Source: Chloroflexia bacterium SDU3-3 (GTDB lineage: Bacteria; Chloroflexota; Chloroflexia; Chloroflexales; Roseiflexaceae). From it: a stretch of DNA of 64,000 bases. Both the position numbers and the translations under genes were made by a program. The stretch spans positions 62,001-126,000 of the forward strand of contig WBOU01000014.1 in the NCBI GenBank assembly GCA_009268125.1. Reading direction: 5' to 3'. The notes under the pieces were generated by a model. That model did not search any database and was not told the origin of the DNA. It was given only the letters and a program-made list of their open reading frames with translations. Below, one piece after another: positions 33,601-45,081 of this stretch (position 1 is the first letter of the stretch; every line of letters starts with the position of its first letter).

Positions 33601-35772
33601 CACCCCAATGAGAAGACCGACGACCGCGCCTTTGCGCTCGGCTCGCTCGGGCGGCTTTGGCTGGCTGGCGCGAAGGTGGACGCCGCCGCGCTCTACGCTG
33701 GCGAGCGCCGCCAGCGCGTGCTGCTGCCCACCTACCCCTTCGAGCGCCAGCGCTACTGGATCGAGGCCCGGCAGGGTGTGGCCGCCGCGCCCAAGCTGGC
33801 CAGCGACGCCAAGCTGGCCGACATGGCCGACTGGTTCGCCACGCCGGTCTGGCAGCCCTCCGCCGAGGCCGACAGCTTCGACCCCGCGAGCCTGCTGGCC
33901 CAGCCCGCCTGCTGGCTGATCTTCGCCGACGGCCTGGGCCTGGCCCCGGCGCTGGCGGCGCGGCTGCGCGCCCTGGGGCAGGATGTGGTGCTGGCCAGCC
34001 CCGGCGCGGCCTACGCCAAGCTGCCCGGCGGTGCCTACACGCTGCGCCCCCGCGCCGCCGAGGACTACGCCGCGCTGCTGTCCGATATGGCTGCGTCGGG
34101 CCGCGTGCCGCGTGCCATCGCCCACCTGTGGAGCATCCAGCCCGCCGATGCGCTGCCGCTGGCGGCCCGCGTCGAGCAGGCCCAGGATCTGGGCTTCTAC
34201 AGCCTGCTGCTGCTGTCGCAGGCCCTCGGGCGGCAGGTGCTCGCGCCCGTGTCGCTGGCCGCTGTCACGCGGCAGATGCAGGCCGTGGCGGGCGGGCGGG
34301 CCAGCTTCCCCGAGCAGGCCACGGTGCTTGGCCCCTGCCTGGTGGTGCCGCAGGAGTACCCCCACATCGCCACGGCCAGCGTCGACCTGGGCGCAGCCGA
34401 GCTTGAGGGCGCGGCCCGCGCCGAGCTGGTCGACGCGCTGATCGCCGAGCTGGCCACGGCCCCCGTCGAGCGCCAGGTGGCCTACCGCGATGGTCAGCGC
34501 ATGGTGCTGCGCTTCGCGCCCGCCCGCCTGGAGCCGAGCGCCGCCGCCCCGCGCCGCCTGCGCGAGCGCGGCGTCTACCTCATCACCGGCGGACTGGGCG
34601 GTATTGGCCTCACGCTGGGCGGCTACCTCGCCACGGCCGCGCGCGCCCGGCTGGCGCTCACCAGCCGCGCGGGCTTCCCCGCCCGCGAGGAGTGGGGCCG
34701 CTGGCTGCTGTCCCACAGCGCGCAGGATGAGACCAGCCAGCGCATCCGCCAGCTCCAGCATCTGGAGGAGCAGGGGGCCGAGGTGCTGGTGCTGCGCGCC
34801 GATGCCGCCGACCCCGCCCAGATGCAGGCCGCTGTCCAGGCCACGCTCCAGCGCTTCGGGTCGCTGAATGGCGTCATCCACGCCGCCGGCCTGCTGCGCA
34901 ACGAGCCGATCCAGTCCAAGAGCATCGAGGCCGCCGAGAGCGTGCTGCTGCCCAAGGTTCAGGGCACGCTGGCGCTGCACGCCGCGCTCCAGGATGTCCA
35001 GCTCGACTGGATGCTGCTCTGTTCGTCGCTCACATCCGCCATCGGCGCGATCCAGACGGCGGACTACAGCGCCGCGAACGCCTTCTTGGATGCCTTCGCC
35101 CGCAGCACGCTGGCCCAGGGTCGGCTGGTCATCTCGGCCAACTGGGACAACTGGCAGGGCGTGGGTATGGCCGCCGCAGGCCCCGAGCTGCCCGCCGCCC
35201 AGCGCGAGTGGCGCGAGGAGGAGCTGCGCAAGGGCATCCTGCCGGAAGAGGGTGCCGAGGTGTTCGCGCGGCTGCTGCACCGTCGCCTCGGCCAGGTGCT
35301 GATCTCGACCCGCGATCTCGCGGCCAGGATCGCCCGCACCACCGCCGCCGCCGCGCCCGCGCCGGATCTGCCCGCCGCCCCGGCCCGCGCCGCGCACCCG
35401 CGCCCCGCGCTGGCCACGCCCTACGCCGCGCCGCGCAGCCCGCAGGAGCAGCAGGTGGTGGCGATCTGCAAGGCGGTGCTGGGCATCGAGGATGTGGGCA
35501 TCCACGACAACTTCTTCGAGCTGGGCTGCGACTCGCTGATCGCCATCCAGTTCATCGCCCAGCTCAAGCAGGCGTTTGGCGTGCAGCTCTCGCCCGTCAC
35601 CCTGTTCGAGTCGCCCACGATCAGCGCGCTGATGCCGCACCTCGCGCCGCAGCCCGCCGATCTGCCCGCGCCCGAGGCCGCCGAGCCAGCCGCGCCCGTG
35701 CGCGAGGGCCGCGCCACATCCCGCGCCGAGATGGCCCGCCGCCGCGCCGCAGCCCGCCGTGGCGAGGAGTAG
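24619..35772 (+). CDS. Hybrid NRPS/PKS megasynthase C-A-T-C-A(Gly)-T-KS-AT-KR-ACP
   Basis: A 3717-residue assembly-line protein; GTG 24619 follows GAGGAG at six bases. C1 (~43-480; HHIISDGWS at 175). A1 (~501-1010; [11 protein letters not shown]; binding-pocket residues read D-A-A-H-L-G-A-I-T-K, no confident substrate). T1 (Ser1057). C2 (~1113-1560; HHIVSDDWS, so Gly of HHxxxDG is Asp). A2 (~1570-2070; pocket D-I-L-Q-L-G-M-I-W-K, a close match to the known glycine code). T2 (Ser2112). KS (~2178-2608; Cys2349 in TACSTS). AT (~2698-2990; Ser2795 in GHSIGE, HAFH, so malonyl-CoA). KR (GGLGGIG; Lys, Ser, Tyr and Asn catalytic set kept). ACP (Ser3639 in GCDSL). It adds two amino acids, the second glycine, then a malonate with reduction, giving a 4-amino-3-hydroxybutanoyl end. 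The N-terminal helices can dock to a PKS carrier. No thioesterase follows. Confidence 0.95.
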   Translation: MTESRDRIAELSPAKRELLARRLAQKRGDSARAIPRRAELASTPLSFAQERMWFMDQLMPGSALYTMAGVVRMVGPLDEAVLVRSMEQIALRHEVLRTTFREQGGAPIAVVAPALGMEPLRHDLRGLPEAERPAQAQRLMAEEVRRPFDLATGPLIRLTLLRLADEETLGLLTMHHIISDGWSTGVLFREFVAIYQAFAAGQPDPLPPLAIQYPDYAAWQRARLAGPLLEEQLAYWAQQLAGCPPVLDMPTDRPRPAAPSFRGGRVPVALPPALAQALADLSRAEGVTLFMTLLAGYTALLSRYSGQSDLVVGVPVAERSQPEAAGLIGCLLNTLPLRADLGGQPSFRELLRRTQRTALAAYAHQELPFEKLVDELQLERTLSHAPLCQVAFSFEENPAGALQIDRLRMQFEEIDTGTAKLDLGLELNETRALDQPSQIDGWLEYSADLFDHATAERMAGHLVTLLASAAAQPDAPVAELPLLSEEEQRLLLVDWNATEADYPQDVCIHQLFERQAERTPDAVALAYGEATTSYRELNERANQLAHALRGLGVGPEVLVGLCVERSPEAVVGILGILKAGGAYVPLDPAYPPERLAFMIDDASVAAVVTCGEAALGEQGGWARIDLRADVATLAAQPRTNPAPSASASSLAYVIYTSGSTGRPKGVMVEHRELVHHTLGFVESHELSEADRVMLFVSLSFDAAAAVLFPPLVIGATFVIPEIPSAELTGAALTQFCERQQVTVMHLPASVWHQWVDVLAARGEPFRVPLHVILTGGEAPSLEKLRAWAALTKRPMIFLNAYGPTEAVITTTLYKTRCDEATVAALTRIPTGRPVQNKKIYLLDQHMQPVPVGVPGEVYVGGIGLARGYLGQPELTAQKFVRDPFGPEGARLYRTGDLARYLPDGNIEFVGRADQQVKIRGFRIELGEIESALRQHPQVREAAVVVRGQGGDKRLVAYVVPQGYAPAAAELRAALRQVLPAHMLPSAYVALDALPLTPNGKLDERALPAPDASADDGAAPALAPRTPAERALAQIWAEVLGLAQVGVDANFFELGGHSLLATQVMSRVREAFGVDLPLRLLFEGPTVEALAAHLDAPAAPAAPAIAPAERCGPLPLSFAQQRLWFLAQLEPDSPFYNTPAAVRLDGALAVDALERALGEIVRRHEALRTTFQLVDGQPAQVVGQPAAVELRRHDLAALAGEEQERQLRALMAEEARRPFDLARGPLLRTTLLRLADQRHIFLLNMHHIVSDDWSTGALVREIGALYAAFAAGQQPDLPPLPIQYADYAIWQRGWLQGDVLDEQLGYWKRQLGGSLPVLDMPADRVRPPVQTYRGARLPFTLGLPLSAAVADLSRSLGATPFMTLLAAFKTLLYRYTGQADVVVGTPIAGRNHVEIEHLIGFFLNTLALRTDLAQAASFRALVEQVREVTLGAYAHQDLPFERLVEELQPQRDLSRSPIFQVMFVLHNAPAAPLALPGLALAPVELPNETALYDLTLSITEGEQGMTGWWEYNTDLFDAATVERLHGHFARLLGAALADPAARLLDLPLLAEAEREAALAQGRAAPSAYPSGQCTHELVAAQAARTPQAVAVQCGDRALSYRELDERSNQLARHLRGLGVGPEVLVGLCSERSPEMLVALLGILKAGGAYVPLDPAFPPERLAYMLHDSQAPVLLTEHALRDHIPGHAAQVLCLDADWGAVVGHSSAALEPLATPDALAYVLYTSGSTGRPKGVQIPHRALTNFLWSMREEPGIRADDALLAVTTLSFDIAGLELYLPLIVGARVVLATRADAADGAALLGLIERRGVTVMQATPATWRLMLGAGWRGTPGLKILCGGEALPRELADRLLECGESLWNMYGPTETTIWSAVDRVLPGSTISIGHPIANTQLYVLDPQGQPAPLGVPGELLIGGDGLARGYLGRPELTAEKFVRDPFGPEGARLYRTGDLVRYRADGQLEFLSRVDFQIKIRGFRIEIGEIEAVLAKHPGVRQAVVVARDMGRAAGADLALVAYLLPDPAAALEPEELRRFLKEQLPDYMVPAAFVPLDTFPLTPNGKIDRKALPAPESLRLEPSTAYVAPSTGLEQQIAAIWQDVLRIERVGVDDSFFDLGGHSLLMAQVHARLREQLGREVAMLDLFRFPTVGALARFLGQGEQAAPAQPGQARAELRRQLGQARAADVAIVGMTGRFPGAASVEDFWQNLTQGVESIRFYSEEELLAAGVAPELLRDPSYVRANAPIDGADLFDAGVFGMTPKEVEIMDPQQRLLLECAWEVLERAGYDSERYAGRIGVFAGVSLNTYLLKNISSNWDDLLQYAGFHQLFVGNDKDFAATRASYKLNLRGPSVTIQTACSTSLVAVHEASQSLLRGECDMALAGGAMVKVPQAEGYLYQQGGIASPDGHCRAFDAAASGTTRGDGVGLVALRRLEDALADGDQIYAVIKGSAINNDGADKVGYTAPSVSGQAEVIAEALAVAGVHPESIGYVEAHGTGTPMGDPIEIAALTQAYRAQTQRAGFCAVGSVKTNIGHLDTAAGVAGLIKAALAVRHGQIPPSLHYSAPNPSIDFASSPFYVSAALAPWRDGDELRRAGVSSFGIGGTNAHVVIEQAPLLDDSDAARPWQLLELSANTPSALDAQVANLAAHLRANPEANLADVAYTLHTGRRIFAHRRTLVARDAADAAEALAQADPARLQAGLAPQHELPVAFMFSGQGAQYAHMASGLYASEPVFRAALDRCAELLRPALGRDLRELLFPAEPLEGNGLLDQTQYTQPALFAVEYSLAQMWMAWGVRPNALIGHSIGEYVAACVAGVLGLEDALALVAARGRLMATLPAGAMLAVALPEAELLPMLGEGLDLAAVNSPGMAVVSGPAEAVDALAQALAARDIHTRRLHTSHAFHSAMMDPILDAFAEVVRGVALHAPQLPYISNVTGGWITAEQATDPAYWVRHLRGTVRFADGLAALLADPACALLEVGPGQTLASFARQQPQRAALTLGSLRHPNEKTDDRAFALGSLGRLWLAGAKVDAAALYAGERRQRVLLPTYPFERQRYWIEARQGVAAAPKLASDAKLADMADWFATPVWQPSAEADSFDPASLLAQPACWLIFADGLGLAPALAARLRALGQDVVLASPGAAYAKLPGGAYTLRPRAAEDYAALLSDMAASGRVPRAIAHLWSIQPADALPLAARVEQAQDLGFYSLLLLSQALGRQVLAPVSLAAVTRQMQAVAGGRASFPEQATVLGPCLVVPQEYPHIATASVDLGAAELEGAARAELVDALIAELATAPVERQVAYRDGQRMVLRFAPARLEPSAAAPRRLRERGVYLITGGLGGIGLTLGGYLATAARARLALTSRAGFPAREEWGRWLLSHSAQDETSQRIRQLQHLEEQGAEVLVLRADAADPAQMQAAVQATLQRFGSLNGVIHAAGLLRNEPIQSKSIEAAESVLLPKVQGTLALHAALQDVQLDWMLLCSSLTSAIGAIQTADYSAANAFLDAFARSTLAQGRLVISANWDNWQGVGMAAAGPELPAAQREWREEELRKGILPEEGAEVFARLLHRRLGQVLISTRDLAARIARTTAAAAPAPDLPAAPARAAHPRPALATPYAAPRSPQEQQVVAICKAVLGIEDVGIHDNFFELGCDSLIAIQFIAQLKQAFGVQLSPVTLFESPTISALMPHLAPQPADLPAPEAAEPAAPVREGRATSRAEMARRRAAARRGEE

Positions 35773-35783
35773 CGACCTGTTCC

Positions 35784-35810
35784 GCCCGCGCGGGGTGCGC
35801 CTGCGCGGGC
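35784..35810. other. Intercistronic hairpin between megasynthases
   Basis: GCCCGCGC (35784-35791) pairs with GCGCGGGC (35803-35810). It has no T-run and lies 25 bases before the next start, so partial termination or mRNA protection is possible. Confidence 0.4.
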
Positions 35811-35835
35811 AGCCTAACCAACTGCGAGGAATACT

Positions 35836-38800
35836 ATGAGCGACAACGACTCTTTTGAGTATAGCAACGACATCGCCATCGTCGGCATGGCCGGTCGCTT
35901 CCCAGGCGCTGGCGATGTAGACACGTTTTGGAAAAATCTCTGCGACGGCACCGAGTCGGTCTCCTTCTACACCGAGGAGCAGCTGGCCGAGGCGGGCGTG
36001 AGCCAGCAGCGCCTGGCCGACCCCAACTTCATCCGCGCCGGGGCCGAGCTGGATGGGATCGAGGATTTCGACGCCTCGTTCTTCGGCTTCGTGCCGCGCG
36101 AGGCCGAGATCACCGACCCGCAGCAGCGCCTGTTTTTGGAATGCGCCTGGCAGGCGCTTGAGAACGCGGGCTACGACCCCGAGAGCTACCCGGGCGCGAT
36201 TGGTGTCTACGGCGGCTCGGGGATGAACACCTACCTGCTGAACAACCTGCTGGCCAACCGCGCCATGGCCGAGTCGCTGGGCTTGGAGCAGGTGATTATC
36301 GCTAATGACAAGGATTTCCTGGCCACCCGCGTCTCGTACAAGCTCAACCTAACAGGCCCCAGCCTCAGCGTCCAGACCGCCTGCTCGACCTCGCTGGTGG
36401 CGGTTCACCTGGCCGCGCAGAGCCTGCTGAATGGCGAGTGCGACATGGCGCTGGCGGGCGGCGCTTCCGTTCAGGTGCCGCAGCGAGGCTACCAGTACCA
36501 CGAGGGCGGCATCCTTTCGCCCGATGGCCACTGCCGCGTGTTCGACGCGCAGTCGCAGGGCACGGTTTTCGGCAACGCGGTGGCCCTGGTGGTGCTCAAG
36601 CGCCTGGCCGACGCCCAGGCCGACGGCGACCAGATCTACGCGGTGATCCGTGGCTCGGCCATCAACAACGATGGCGCGGTCAAGGGCGGCTTCACCGCGC
36701 CCAGCGTGGCTGGCCAGTCCAAGGTGGTCAGCGAGGCGCTGGCCGTGGCGGGTGTGCCCGCCGAGACCATCGGCTATGTGGAGGCCCACGGCACCGGCAC
36801 GGCCATGGGCGACCCGATTGAGATCGCGGCGCTGACCAAGGCCTTTGGCCCCACATCCAAGCGCCAGTTCTGCGCCATCGGCTCGCTGAAGGCCAACGTG
36901 GGCCACCTCGACCGCGCCAGCGGCGTGACCGGCCTGATCAAGACCGCGCTGGCGCTGAAGCACGAGCTGCTGCCGCCGCTGGTGCACTACATCGCTCCCA
37001 ACCCCAAGATCGATTTTGCCAACAGCCCGTTCTATGTGAATGCGGCGCTCTCGCCATGGCGTTCAGGTGCCGAACCGCGCCGCGCTGGCGTCAGCTCGCT
37101 GGGCATCGGCGGCACCAACGCCCACGTGGTGCTGGAGGAGGCCCCTGAGCTGCCGCCCACCAGCCCCTCGCGCCCCTGGCAGCTGCTGCTGCTCTCGGCC
37201 CGCACCCCCAGCGCGCTGGAGGCGGCCAGCCGCAACCTGGCGGCGCACCTGCGCGCCCACCCCGAGGCCGATCTGGCCGATGTGGCCTTCACGCTCCAGG
37301 CGGGCCGTCGCGCCTTCGGGCAGCGCCGCGCGGTGCTGTGCGCCACCCGCGAGGAGGCCATCGCCGCGCTGGAGGGCGGCCTGCCCGAGCGCACGCTGGG
37401 CGGCAGCCACGACCACGCCGAGCGCCCGCTGGCCTTCCTGTTCCCCGGCCAGGGCGCGCAGTATGTGCAGATGGGGCGCGGCCTCTACGAGAGCGAGCCG
37501 GTGTTCCGCGAGGCGATAGATGCCTGCGCCGAGCTGCTGCGCCCCGCCCTGGGCCGCGACCTGCGCGAGCTGCTCTTCCCCGCCGACGATGCCGCCGCGC
37601 ACGCCGAGCTGCTGGGCCAGACCCAGCACACCCAGCCCGCGCTCTTCGCGGTGGAGTACGCGCTGGCCAAGCTGTGGATGTCGTGGGGCCTCAAGCCCCG
37701 CGTGATGATCGGTCATAGCATCGGGGAGTATGTGGCCGCCTGCCTCGCGGGCGTGTTCTCATTGGAAGATGCGCTGGCGCTGGTGGCCGCCCGTGGCCAC
37801 CTGATGCAGCGCGTGGCCCCCGGCGCGATGCTCTCCGTGCCGCTGGCCGAGGCCGATCTGCTTCCCCTGTTAGGCGAAGGGCTGGATCTGGCGGCGGTCA
37901 ACGCCCCCAGCCTGTGCGTGGTCTCCGGCCCGCAGGCCCAGGTGGCGGCGCTGGCCCAGCGGCTGGCCGCCCAGGGCGTGGAGACGCGGCCACTGCACAC
38001 CTCGCACGCCTTCCACTCGGCCATGATGGAGCCGGTGCTGGAGGAGTTCGCCCAGGTGGTGCGCGGCGTGCGCCTGAGCGCCCCCACGCTCAAGCTGATC
38101 TCCAACCTCACCGGCCAGCCCCTGACCGCCGCTGAGGCCACCGACCCGGCCTACTGGGTGCGCCACCTGCGCCAGACCGTGCGCTTCGCCGATGGCATCG
38201 CGGCGGTGCTGGCCGAGCCGGGGGTGGTGCTGCTGGAGCTTGGCCCTGGCCGCGTGCTCAGCACGCTGGCGCAGCAGAACCGCGCGGGCGGCGCTCCGGT
38301 GGTGGCCATCACCTCGCTGCGCCACCCGCAGGATGCCGCGCCCGACCAGGCCGCGCTGCTGGGCGCGCTGGCCCGCCTGTGGCTGGTCGGCATCGCCCCG
38401 GTGTGGGCGCAGTTCTACGCGGGCGAGCTGCGGCGGCGCGTGCCGCTGCCCACCTATCCCTTCGAGCGCCAGCGCTACTGGATCGAGGCCCCGCGCGAGG
38501 CCCAGCCCGTGCTTGAGCGCGGCCTGGGCGAGCGGGCCACCGCCAGCGCGCCGCAGGCCGCCGCGCCGCAGCCGCAGGCCGCCGCGCCCGCCCTGCACGA
38601 ACGCCCCAGCCTGCCCACGCCCTACGTGGCCCCCCGCAACGAGATCGAGCAGGCTGTGGCCGAGATCTGGCAGGAGCTGCTGGGCATCGCGCCCATCGGC
38701 GTGTACGACAACTTCTTCGAGCTGGGCGGCCACTCGCTGCTGGCCACCCAGGTGGTCTCGCGGGTGCGCCAGTCGCTGGCCATCGAGGTCTCGCTGGGCA

Positions 38801-39918
38801 GCGTGTTCAACGCCCAGACCATCGCCGATTTTACGGTGGCGCTGGCCCAGGCCATGGCCGATCAGGTGGATGGCGACGCCCTGGCGGGCCTGCTCTCCGA
38901 GCTGGAGGGTGGCGACGACGCCGAGCTGGCCGCGCTGCTGGCCGATCTAGAGGGTGACGACGACGGCGGCGGCCAGATTGCCGCGCTGCTGGATGAGATC
39001 GAGGCCGAGCCTGCGGTGGCGCTGGCCGCGCCCGTGGCGGCGGATACCGCCGACCACGCCCGCTTCGAGGTGGACACGGCGGGCCTCTCGCTGCCCGACC
39101 TGATCCAGAACAATCTCACCGCCGCTAATCCGCATGGCGAGGTGATCAAAGATCGCACGCGCCAGTTCTACAACAGCATCAGCGAGCATCTTTCCACCAG
39201 CGTGTTTGGCGAGTTCGCCACCTTCCTCAACTACGGCTACGTGGCCGATGGCAGCCCCGAGTACGCCCCCGTCGAGCTGCCAGTCAACACCGTCAACCGC
39301 AACAGCCTCAAGCTCATCCTTGAGGTGATCGGCCAGTGCGACCTGAACGGCAAGGACGTGCTCGACATAAGCTCGGGGCGCGGCGGCACGCTGGCGGCGG
39401 TGGCCCACTACTTCCGGCCCCGCCGCATGGTCGGCGGCGACCTCTCGACCGCCAACATCGCCTTCTGCCAGCGCCAGTATGCGGGCAAGGGCATCACCTT
39501 CCAGCTTGAGGACGCCGACCACCTGTCGTTCGCCGACGGCTCGTTCGACGTGCTGATCAACGTCGAGGCCTCGCACCTCTACCCCAGCATCTACCGCTTC
39601 TACAGCGAGGTCTGGCGGGTGCTGCGCCCCGGCGGCTGCTTCCTCTACACCGATCTGCTCGATGCCCGCTACCAGAGCACCAACCTGCCCATGCTGCGCG
39701 AGCTAGGCTTTGTGGTCGAGCACGACCGCGACATCACCGCCAACGTGCTGCTCTCGTGCGACGAGGCGGCCCGCCGCAACATGCGGGCCTACACCACCCA
39801 GGAGGGCGGCAGCGAGCGGCTCAACGCCTTCCTGGCCGCGCCGGGGTCGGGGCCGTACCAGGAGTTGGCCGAGCGCCGCCTGAACTACCGCATCCTGCGG
39901 CTGCGCAAGCCCGCCTAG
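35836..39918 (+). CDS. Polyketide synthase KS-AT-ACP with C-terminal methyltransferase domain
   Basis: A 1360-residue final module. KS (~12-435; Cys183 in TACSTS, HGTGT, NVGH). AT (~532-830; Ser628 in GHSIGE and HAFH at ~724, malonyl type). ACP (Ser967 in [10 protein letters not shown]). A linker ~1010-1060 repeats acidic LLSELEGGDDAELAALL motifs like PKS docking tails. A class I methyltransferase (~1090-1355) follows, with VLDISSGRGG at ~1174, GGDLS, and LRPGGCFLYTDLL. No KR is present, so the beta-ketone remains; the methyltransferase could methylate its enol oxygen or act on the released acid. There is no thioesterase. The module is probably the last of the line, and a 17-bp terminator hairpin follows the stop. 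Confidence 0.93.
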   Translation: MSDNDSFEYSNDIAIVGMAGRFPGAGDVDTFWKNLCDGTESVSFYTEEQLAEAGVSQQRLADPNFIRAGAELDGIEDFDASFFGFVPREAEITDPQQRLFLECAWQALENAGYDPESYPGAIGVYGGSGMNTYLLNNLLANRAMAESLGLEQVIIANDKDFLATRVSYKLNLTGPSLSVQTACSTSLVAVHLAAQSLLNGECDMALAGGASVQVPQRGYQYHEGGILSPDGHCRVFDAQSQGTVFGNAVALVVLKRLADAQADGDQIYAVIRGSAINNDGAVKGGFTAPSVAGQSKVVSEALAVAGVPAETIGYVEAHGTGTAMGDPIEIAALTKAFGPTSKRQFCAIGSLKANVGHLDRASGVTGLIKTALALKHELLPPLVHYIAPNPKIDFANSPFYVNAALSPWRSGAEPRRAGVSSLGIGGTNAHVVLEEAPELPPTSPSRPWQLLLLSARTPSALEAASRNLAAHLRAHPEADLADVAFTLQAGRRAFGQRRAVLCATREEAIAALEGGLPERTLGGSHDHAERPLAFLFPGQGAQYVQMGRGLYESEPVFREAIDACAELLRPALGRDLRELLFPADDAAAHAELLGQTQHTQPALFAVEYALAKLWMSWGLKPRVMIGHSIGEYVAACLAGVFSLEDALALVAARGHLMQRVAPGAMLSVPLAEADLLPLLGEGLDLAAVNAPSLCVVSGPQAQVAALAQRLAAQGVETRPLHTSHAFHSAMMEPVLEEFAQVVRGVRLSAPTLKLISNLTGQPLTAAEATDPAYWVRHLRQTVRFADGIAAVLAEPGVVLLELGPGRVLSTLAQQNRAGGAPVVAITSLRHPQDAAPDQAALLGALARLWLVGIAPVWAQFYAGELRRRVPLPTYPFERQRYWIEAPREAQPVLERGLGERATASAPQAAAPQPQAAAPALHERPSLPTPYVAPRNEIEQAVAEIWQELLGIAPIGVYDNFFELGGHSLLATQVVSRVRQSLAIEVSLGSVFNAQTIADFTVALAQAMADQVDGDALAGLLSELEGGDDAELAALLADLEGDDDGGGQIAALLDEIEAEPAVALAAPVAADTADHARFEVDTAGLSLPDLIQNNLTAANPHGEVIKDRTRQFYNSISEHLSTSVFGEFATFLNYGYVADGSPEYAPVELPVNTVNRNSLKLILEVIGQCDLNGKDVLDISSGRGGTLAAVAHYFRPRRMVGGDLSTANIAFCQRQYAGKGITFQLEDADHLSFADGSFDVLINVEASHLYPSIYRFYSEVWRVLRPGGCFLYTDLLDARYQSTNLPMLRELGFVVEHDRDITANVLLSCDEAARRNMRAYTTQEGGSERLNAFLAAPGSGPYQELAERRLNYRILRLRKPA

Positions 39919-39925
39919 CGCCCGC

Positions 39926-39966
39926 GCGGGTCTGCGGGGAAAGCACCTATTTCCTCGCAGGCCCGC
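39926..39966 (+). terminator. Terminator of the biosynthetic locus (17-bp stem)
   Basis: 39926-39942 pairs with 39950-39966 around a seven-base loop, with two G-T wobbles. ATTTTTA follows eight bases later. It lies eight bases after the last PKS stop. Confidence 0.85.
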
Positions 39967-40289
39967 ATCGGTCATTTTTAAAATAAACGGGCATGCGGTT
40001 CATGAAATAATTTGCGATGAAAAATAATAATCGCTTTCATTGTGATGTTACCTTCAAGAATTGTCGGATCTTATCAGAGAATGAAAATTGGCCCGCTATA
40101 ATCAAAAATGAACCATTCTTTGTGGAAAAGAGGGCAGATCTATCTCATTGCTACAAGTGGGATTGGTTTTTCTTGGGGGCTGCGCCCCCAGTTCCCCCGC
40201 TTTGCGCTTCGCGCGTTTGTAGATTTGGATAGGAATGGTATACCCCCGTGCGACATGTCGCGCGGCCCAGATAGCCCCAGGAGGAAGTC
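39967..40289. promoter_or_regulatory. AT-rich leader of the ABC exporter operon
   Basis: No gene. A consensus TATAAT lies at 40097-40102; no matching -35 was seen at 16-18 bases. A TGGGGGC-TGC-GCCCCCA hairpin (40174-40190) lies between it and the start codon, then AGGAGG (40279-40284). A short AT-rich open frame (40017-40232) has no recognisable content. Confidence 0.5.
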
Positions 40290-41058
<769 letters not shown>

Positions 41059-41066
<8 letters not shown>

Positions 41067-43428
41067 CCCGTTCGCGAGCAAGGTGCTGCGCGACCTGTGG
41101 GGCAGCAAGGCCCGCACCGCGCTGGTGGTGCTCTCCATCGCTGTGGGCGTGTTCGCCGTGGGCATGATGGCCGCCTCGCAGTCGGTGATGGCCAGCAACA
41201 TGGACGCCAGCTTCCTGGCCATCAACCCATCCAGCGCCCAGCTCACCACCACCGATCTCGATGACGACGCCGTGCGCGCCGTGGGCAACATGCGCGAGGT
41301 GGCCGCCGTGGATGCGCGCTATCAGCTGATCGTGCGCGCCAAGGGCGGCGACGGCGCGTGGCACGACCTCCAGCTCTTCATCCTGCCGAACTTCGATGAT
41401 ATCGCCATCAACACGGTCGTCTCCGAGAGTGGCGCGTGGCCGCCGCCCAAGCGCGAGCTGCTGATCGAGCGGGCCGCGCTGGGCATGCTGGGCAGCAACG
41501 AGGGCGACACCATCACTATCGAGACCGCCAGCCGCAAGCAGCGCCAGGCCCGCGTGGCCGGTGTTGCCCACGATCTGCACCAGTGGCCCGCCAACTTCGG
41601 CGTCACGGCCTATGGCTACGCCACCTTCGACACCCTGAGCTGGCTGGGCATCGACCGCGCCTACAACCAGATCGCCATCGTGGCCGCCCAGCAGCCCTAC
41701 GACAAAGATCACGCCCACGCCGTGGCCACGCTGGTGAAGGACCAGCTGGAGAAAAACGGCCACACCGTCCACGCCATCAACATCCGCGACCCCGGTAAGC
41801 ACAACGCCTACGGCCTGGTGCAGTCGCTGGCCATGATGCTGGGCATCATCGGCGGGGTGGCGCTGGCGCTCAGCGGCTTTTTGGTGGTGAACACGGTGTC
41901 GGCCCTGCTCACCCAGCAGCTGCGGCAGATCGGCGTGCTCAAGACGTTTGGCGCGAGCACCGCGCAGGTGGTGGGGCTGTACCTAGGGCTGGTGGCCTGC
42001 TACGGCGTGCTGGCGCTGGCGGTGGCGCTGCCGCTAGGCATGGCCGGGGCGCGCTGGTTCTCGGGCTTCGTGCTCACCATGTTCAACTTCGATCTGGTCA
42101 GCTTCAGCTTCCCGCCGGGGGCGCTGGCGCTGCAGGTGGTGGTGGCGCTGGTGGTGCCGGTGCTGGCCGCGCTGCTGCCGGTGCTGCGCGGCGCGCGCGT
42201 CACCGTGCGCGAGGCCATCGGCGGCGCGGGCGAGGAGCCGCGCGCGGGGCGGGCCTGGCGCATTGGGCTGCGCTCGCCGCAGTGGGTGCTGGCGCTGCGC
42301 AACACCTTCCGCCGCAAGGGGCGGCTGGCGCTCACGCTGATCACGCTGACGCTGGGTGGGGCCACCTTTATCTCGGTGGTGAGCGTGCGCGGCGCGCTGT
42401 ACCTTACGCTCGACCAGGTGCTGCAGTACTGGAAGTTCGACCTGGATGTGGCCTTCCAGCAGCCCTACTCGAACGCGCAGGTGCTGCAGGCGGCGCTGGC
42501 CGTGCCGGGGGTGCGCTCCGCCGAGGTCTGGGGCAGCGCCGGGGCCTTCCGCGTGCGCCCCGATGGTAGCGAGCACGACCAGATCACGCTGAGCGCGCCC
42601 GCCGCCAGCTCGTCGCTGATCGTGCCGATCATCCAGGATGGCCGCTGGCTCATCCCCGAGGACGAGAACGCGGTGGTGGTGAACAGCGCCTTCCTGCTCT
42701 CCGAGCCGGATGTGAAGGTGGGTGACATCATCGATCTGAAGATCGGCGGGAAGGAGAGCGACTGGCGCGTGATCGGCATCGCCAGCGGCCAGATCCAGGG
42801 CGCTGGCCCGATCGCCTATGTGAACCGCGACTATCTGGCCCGCCTGACCGACCAGATGGGCCGCACCAGCCGGATCGTGATCGAGACCGAGGCCCACGAT
42901 GCGGCCACCCACGCCCAGGTGCGCCAGGCGCTTGAGCAGCAGCTTAAAGCCCAGCATCTCTACGTGCAGACCATCACCGCCAGCTCCGACATCCGCATGA
43001 GCATGGCCAGCATCTTCGACATCTTCGTGCTCTCGACCGTGGTCACGGCCCTGCTGCTGGCGGTGGTCGGCGGCCTGGGCCTGATGGGCCTGATGAGCCT
43101 GAACGTGATGGAGCGCCAGCGCGAGATCGGCGTGCTGCGGGCCGTGGGCGCGGACACCGCCGCGATGCTGGGCATCGTCATGGCCGAGGGCATGGCCATC
43201 GGCGTGGTGAGCTGGGTGCTCTCGGTGGTGGTGGCCATCCCGCTCAGCTGGGGCTTTGGCTACGGCGTCGGGGCGGGCTTTTTGAGCATGCCGCTGGCCT
43301 ACAACTATTCGATCGAGGGGGCGGCGCTGTGGGGCGTGATCGCCATCGCGCTGGCCGCGCTCTCCAGCTTCTTGCCCGCATGGCACGCCGCATCGATCAC
43401 GGTGCGCGATGTGCTGGCCTATGAGTAG
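41059..43428 (+). CDS. ABC transporter permease, FtsX/MacB-like
   Basis: A 789-residue permease. Hydrophobic helices lie near the N-terminus ([18 protein letters not shown]), at ~260-380, at ~420-450 and at the C-terminus, framing two large extracytoplasmic domains; this is the double FtsX arrangement. The end [21 protein letters not shown] is a typical FtsX-domain coupling segment. GTG 41059 is used because it overlaps the ATPase stop and starts the conserved [16 protein letters not shown]. It is coupled with the ATPase and the adaptor. Confidence 0.92.
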
Positions 43429-43457
43429 CGCTCTGCCGCTTCACAGAGAGGTTTTCT

Positions 43458-45029
43458 ATGCGACGTTCGACATATGCGCAGCGTAAGGCAGCCGCCGCCC
43501 TGTGCGCCGCGCTGCTGGCCGGGGGCGCGCTCAGCGCCTGCGGCAGCGCCGACACTGGCGCGGCGGCCACCGCCGCCCCCAGCAGCCTGGCCGTCAAGGC
43601 CGGGGGCCAGATCGTGGCCGAGTCCAAGGTTGTGCCGGTGCGCAGCGCCTCGCTCAGCCTCACAAACGCCGGGGTGGTGGCCGCCGTGCTGGTGAACGAG
43701 GGCGACACCGTGAAGGCCGGGCAGGTGCTGGTGAAGCTGGATGACCAGCACCAGAAGGCCAAGCTGGCCACCGCCCAGGCCCAGCTGGCCCAGGCCCAGG
43801 CCAGCTACGACAAGCTGCTGGCGGGCGCGCGCCCCCAGGAGATCGCCGCCGCCGAGGCCCAGCTGCGCCAGGCCCAGGCCCAGCTCCGTCAGGCGCGCTC
43901 TAGCGTCTCCGCCAACGATCTGAAGGCCGCCGAGGAGCAGGTGACCCAGGCCCAGGAGCAGCTGGCCCGGCTCAGCGCGGGCGCGAAGGACACCGACCTG
44001 CGCGCCGCCCAGGCCCAGCTAGCCCAGGCCCAGGCCGACCAGACCACCCAGCGCGACCAGCTCTCGTCGGCCAAGACCAGGGCCAAGAGCCAGCTCGATC
44101 AGGCCGCCAGCTCGCTGGTGCAGGCCCAGGCCGCCTACTCCACCGCCAAGTGGAACTGGGAGCACGTGGAGGCCCACGGCACCGACCCCGTCAGCCCCAG
44201 CACCACCGACGCCAGCGGCAAGACCAAGAGCAACAAGCTGAACGACGTGCAGAAGCAGCAGTACCGCGACACGCTCACCCAGACCGAGACGGCGCTGCAC
44301 AACGCCGAGCAGGCCGTGGCCCAGGCCCAGGTGGCCTACGAGACGGCGGCCCAGAACGAGGTGAGCGGCAACCGATCGGCAGAAGAGGTGGTGGCCGCCT
44401 ACCAGGCCAGCCTCGACAAGGTGCGCGCCGGTGCCGACGCCGACGCGCTGGCCAGCGCCCGCGCCCAGCTGGCCAGCGCCCGCGCCAGCGGCGAGAAGCT
44501 GACCGGCGAGCAGCGCCGCGCCGCGCTGGATGTGGCCCAGGCCGCCGTGGACGCCGCCCAGGCCAACCTCGACCTGCTCAAGGCTGGCTCCTCCGAGAGC
44601 GAGCTGATCCTGGCCCGCGCCCAGGTCGAGACCGCCAAGGCCGATCTGGCCCAGTCCCAGCTCGACCTCGACGAGACCCAGCTGAAGGCCCCCTTCGCCG
44701 GGGTGGTCTCGGCCATCGATCTGCGCCAGAGCGAGTTTGCCAGCGCTGGCTCGCCCGTGGTGCGCATCGCCGATACCTCGGTCTGGGAGATCGAGAGCAC
44801 CGACCTGACCGAGCTGGATGTGGTGAATGTCCAGGTGGGCATGCCCGCCAGCATCACCTTCGACGCGCTGCCCGGCGTCACGCTCACCGGCAAGGTGACG
44901 CGCATCCGCACCTTTGGTGAGAACAAGCAGGGCGACATGACCTACACCGTGGTGGTTGCCCCCGATGAGCAGGATGCCCGCCTGCACTGGAACATGACCG
45001 CCACCATCAGCATCGACCCGGCCAAGTAG
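43458..45029 (+). CDS. Lipoprotein membrane-fusion (HlyD/MacA-like) adaptor of the ABC exporter
   Basis: A 523-residue extracytoplasmic adaptor. The signal peptide ends in the lipobox LSAC (Cys28), so it is lipid-anchored. A biotinyl/lipoyl-like half (GVVAAVLVNEGDTVKAGQVLVKLD) leads into a long coiled coil full of AQAQLAQAQA repeats (~95-390). The second lipoyl-like half and beta-barrel (LKAPFAGVVSAIDL, GMPASITFDALPG) close the protein. The very long hairpin coil is unusual for an organism without an obvious outer-membrane partner in the operon; no TolC-like gene is present. Confidence 0.9.
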   Translation: MRRSTYAQRKAAAALCAALLAGGALSACGSADTGAAATAAPSSLAVKAGGQIVAESKVVPVRSASLSLTNAGVVAAVLVNEGDTVKAGQVLVKLDDQHQKAKLATAQAQLAQAQASYDKLLAGARPQEIAAAEAQLRQAQAQLRQARSSVSANDLKAAEEQVTQAQEQLARLSAGAKDTDLRAAQAQLAQAQADQTTQRDQLSSAKTRAKSQLDQAASSLVQAQAAYSTAKWNWEHVEAHGTDPVSPSTTDASGKTKSNKLNDVQKQQYRDTLTQTETALHNAEQAVAQAQVAYETAAQNEVSGNRSAEEVVAAYQASLDKVRAGADADALASARAQLASARASGEKLTGEQRRAALDVAQAAVDAAQANLDLLKAGSSESELILARAQVETAKADLAQSQLDLDETQLKAPFAGVVSAIDLRQSEFASAGSPVVRIADTSVWEIESTDLTELDVVNVQVGMPASITFDALPGVTLTGKVTRIRTFGENKQGDMTYTVVVAPDEQDARLHWNMTATISIDPAK

Positions 45030-45039
45030 CCAGCGATGC

Positions 45040-45081
45040 AAACGCGCCCGGGTGTGGGTTTCCCCACGCCTGGGCGCGTTT
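45040..45081 (+). terminator. Terminator of the ABC exporter operon (19-bp stem)
   Basis: 45040-45058 pairs with 45063-45081 around a four-base loop, with two wobbles. It is flanked by AAA and TTT. The remainder of the gap to 45323 shows no gene, only the AAGGAGG of the next one. Confidence 0.88.

Noticed and set aside
40017-40232. Small open frame in the gap after the last PKS
   Set aside because: AT-rich start then repeat-like GC hairpin sequence; no ribosome-binding site and no family features.
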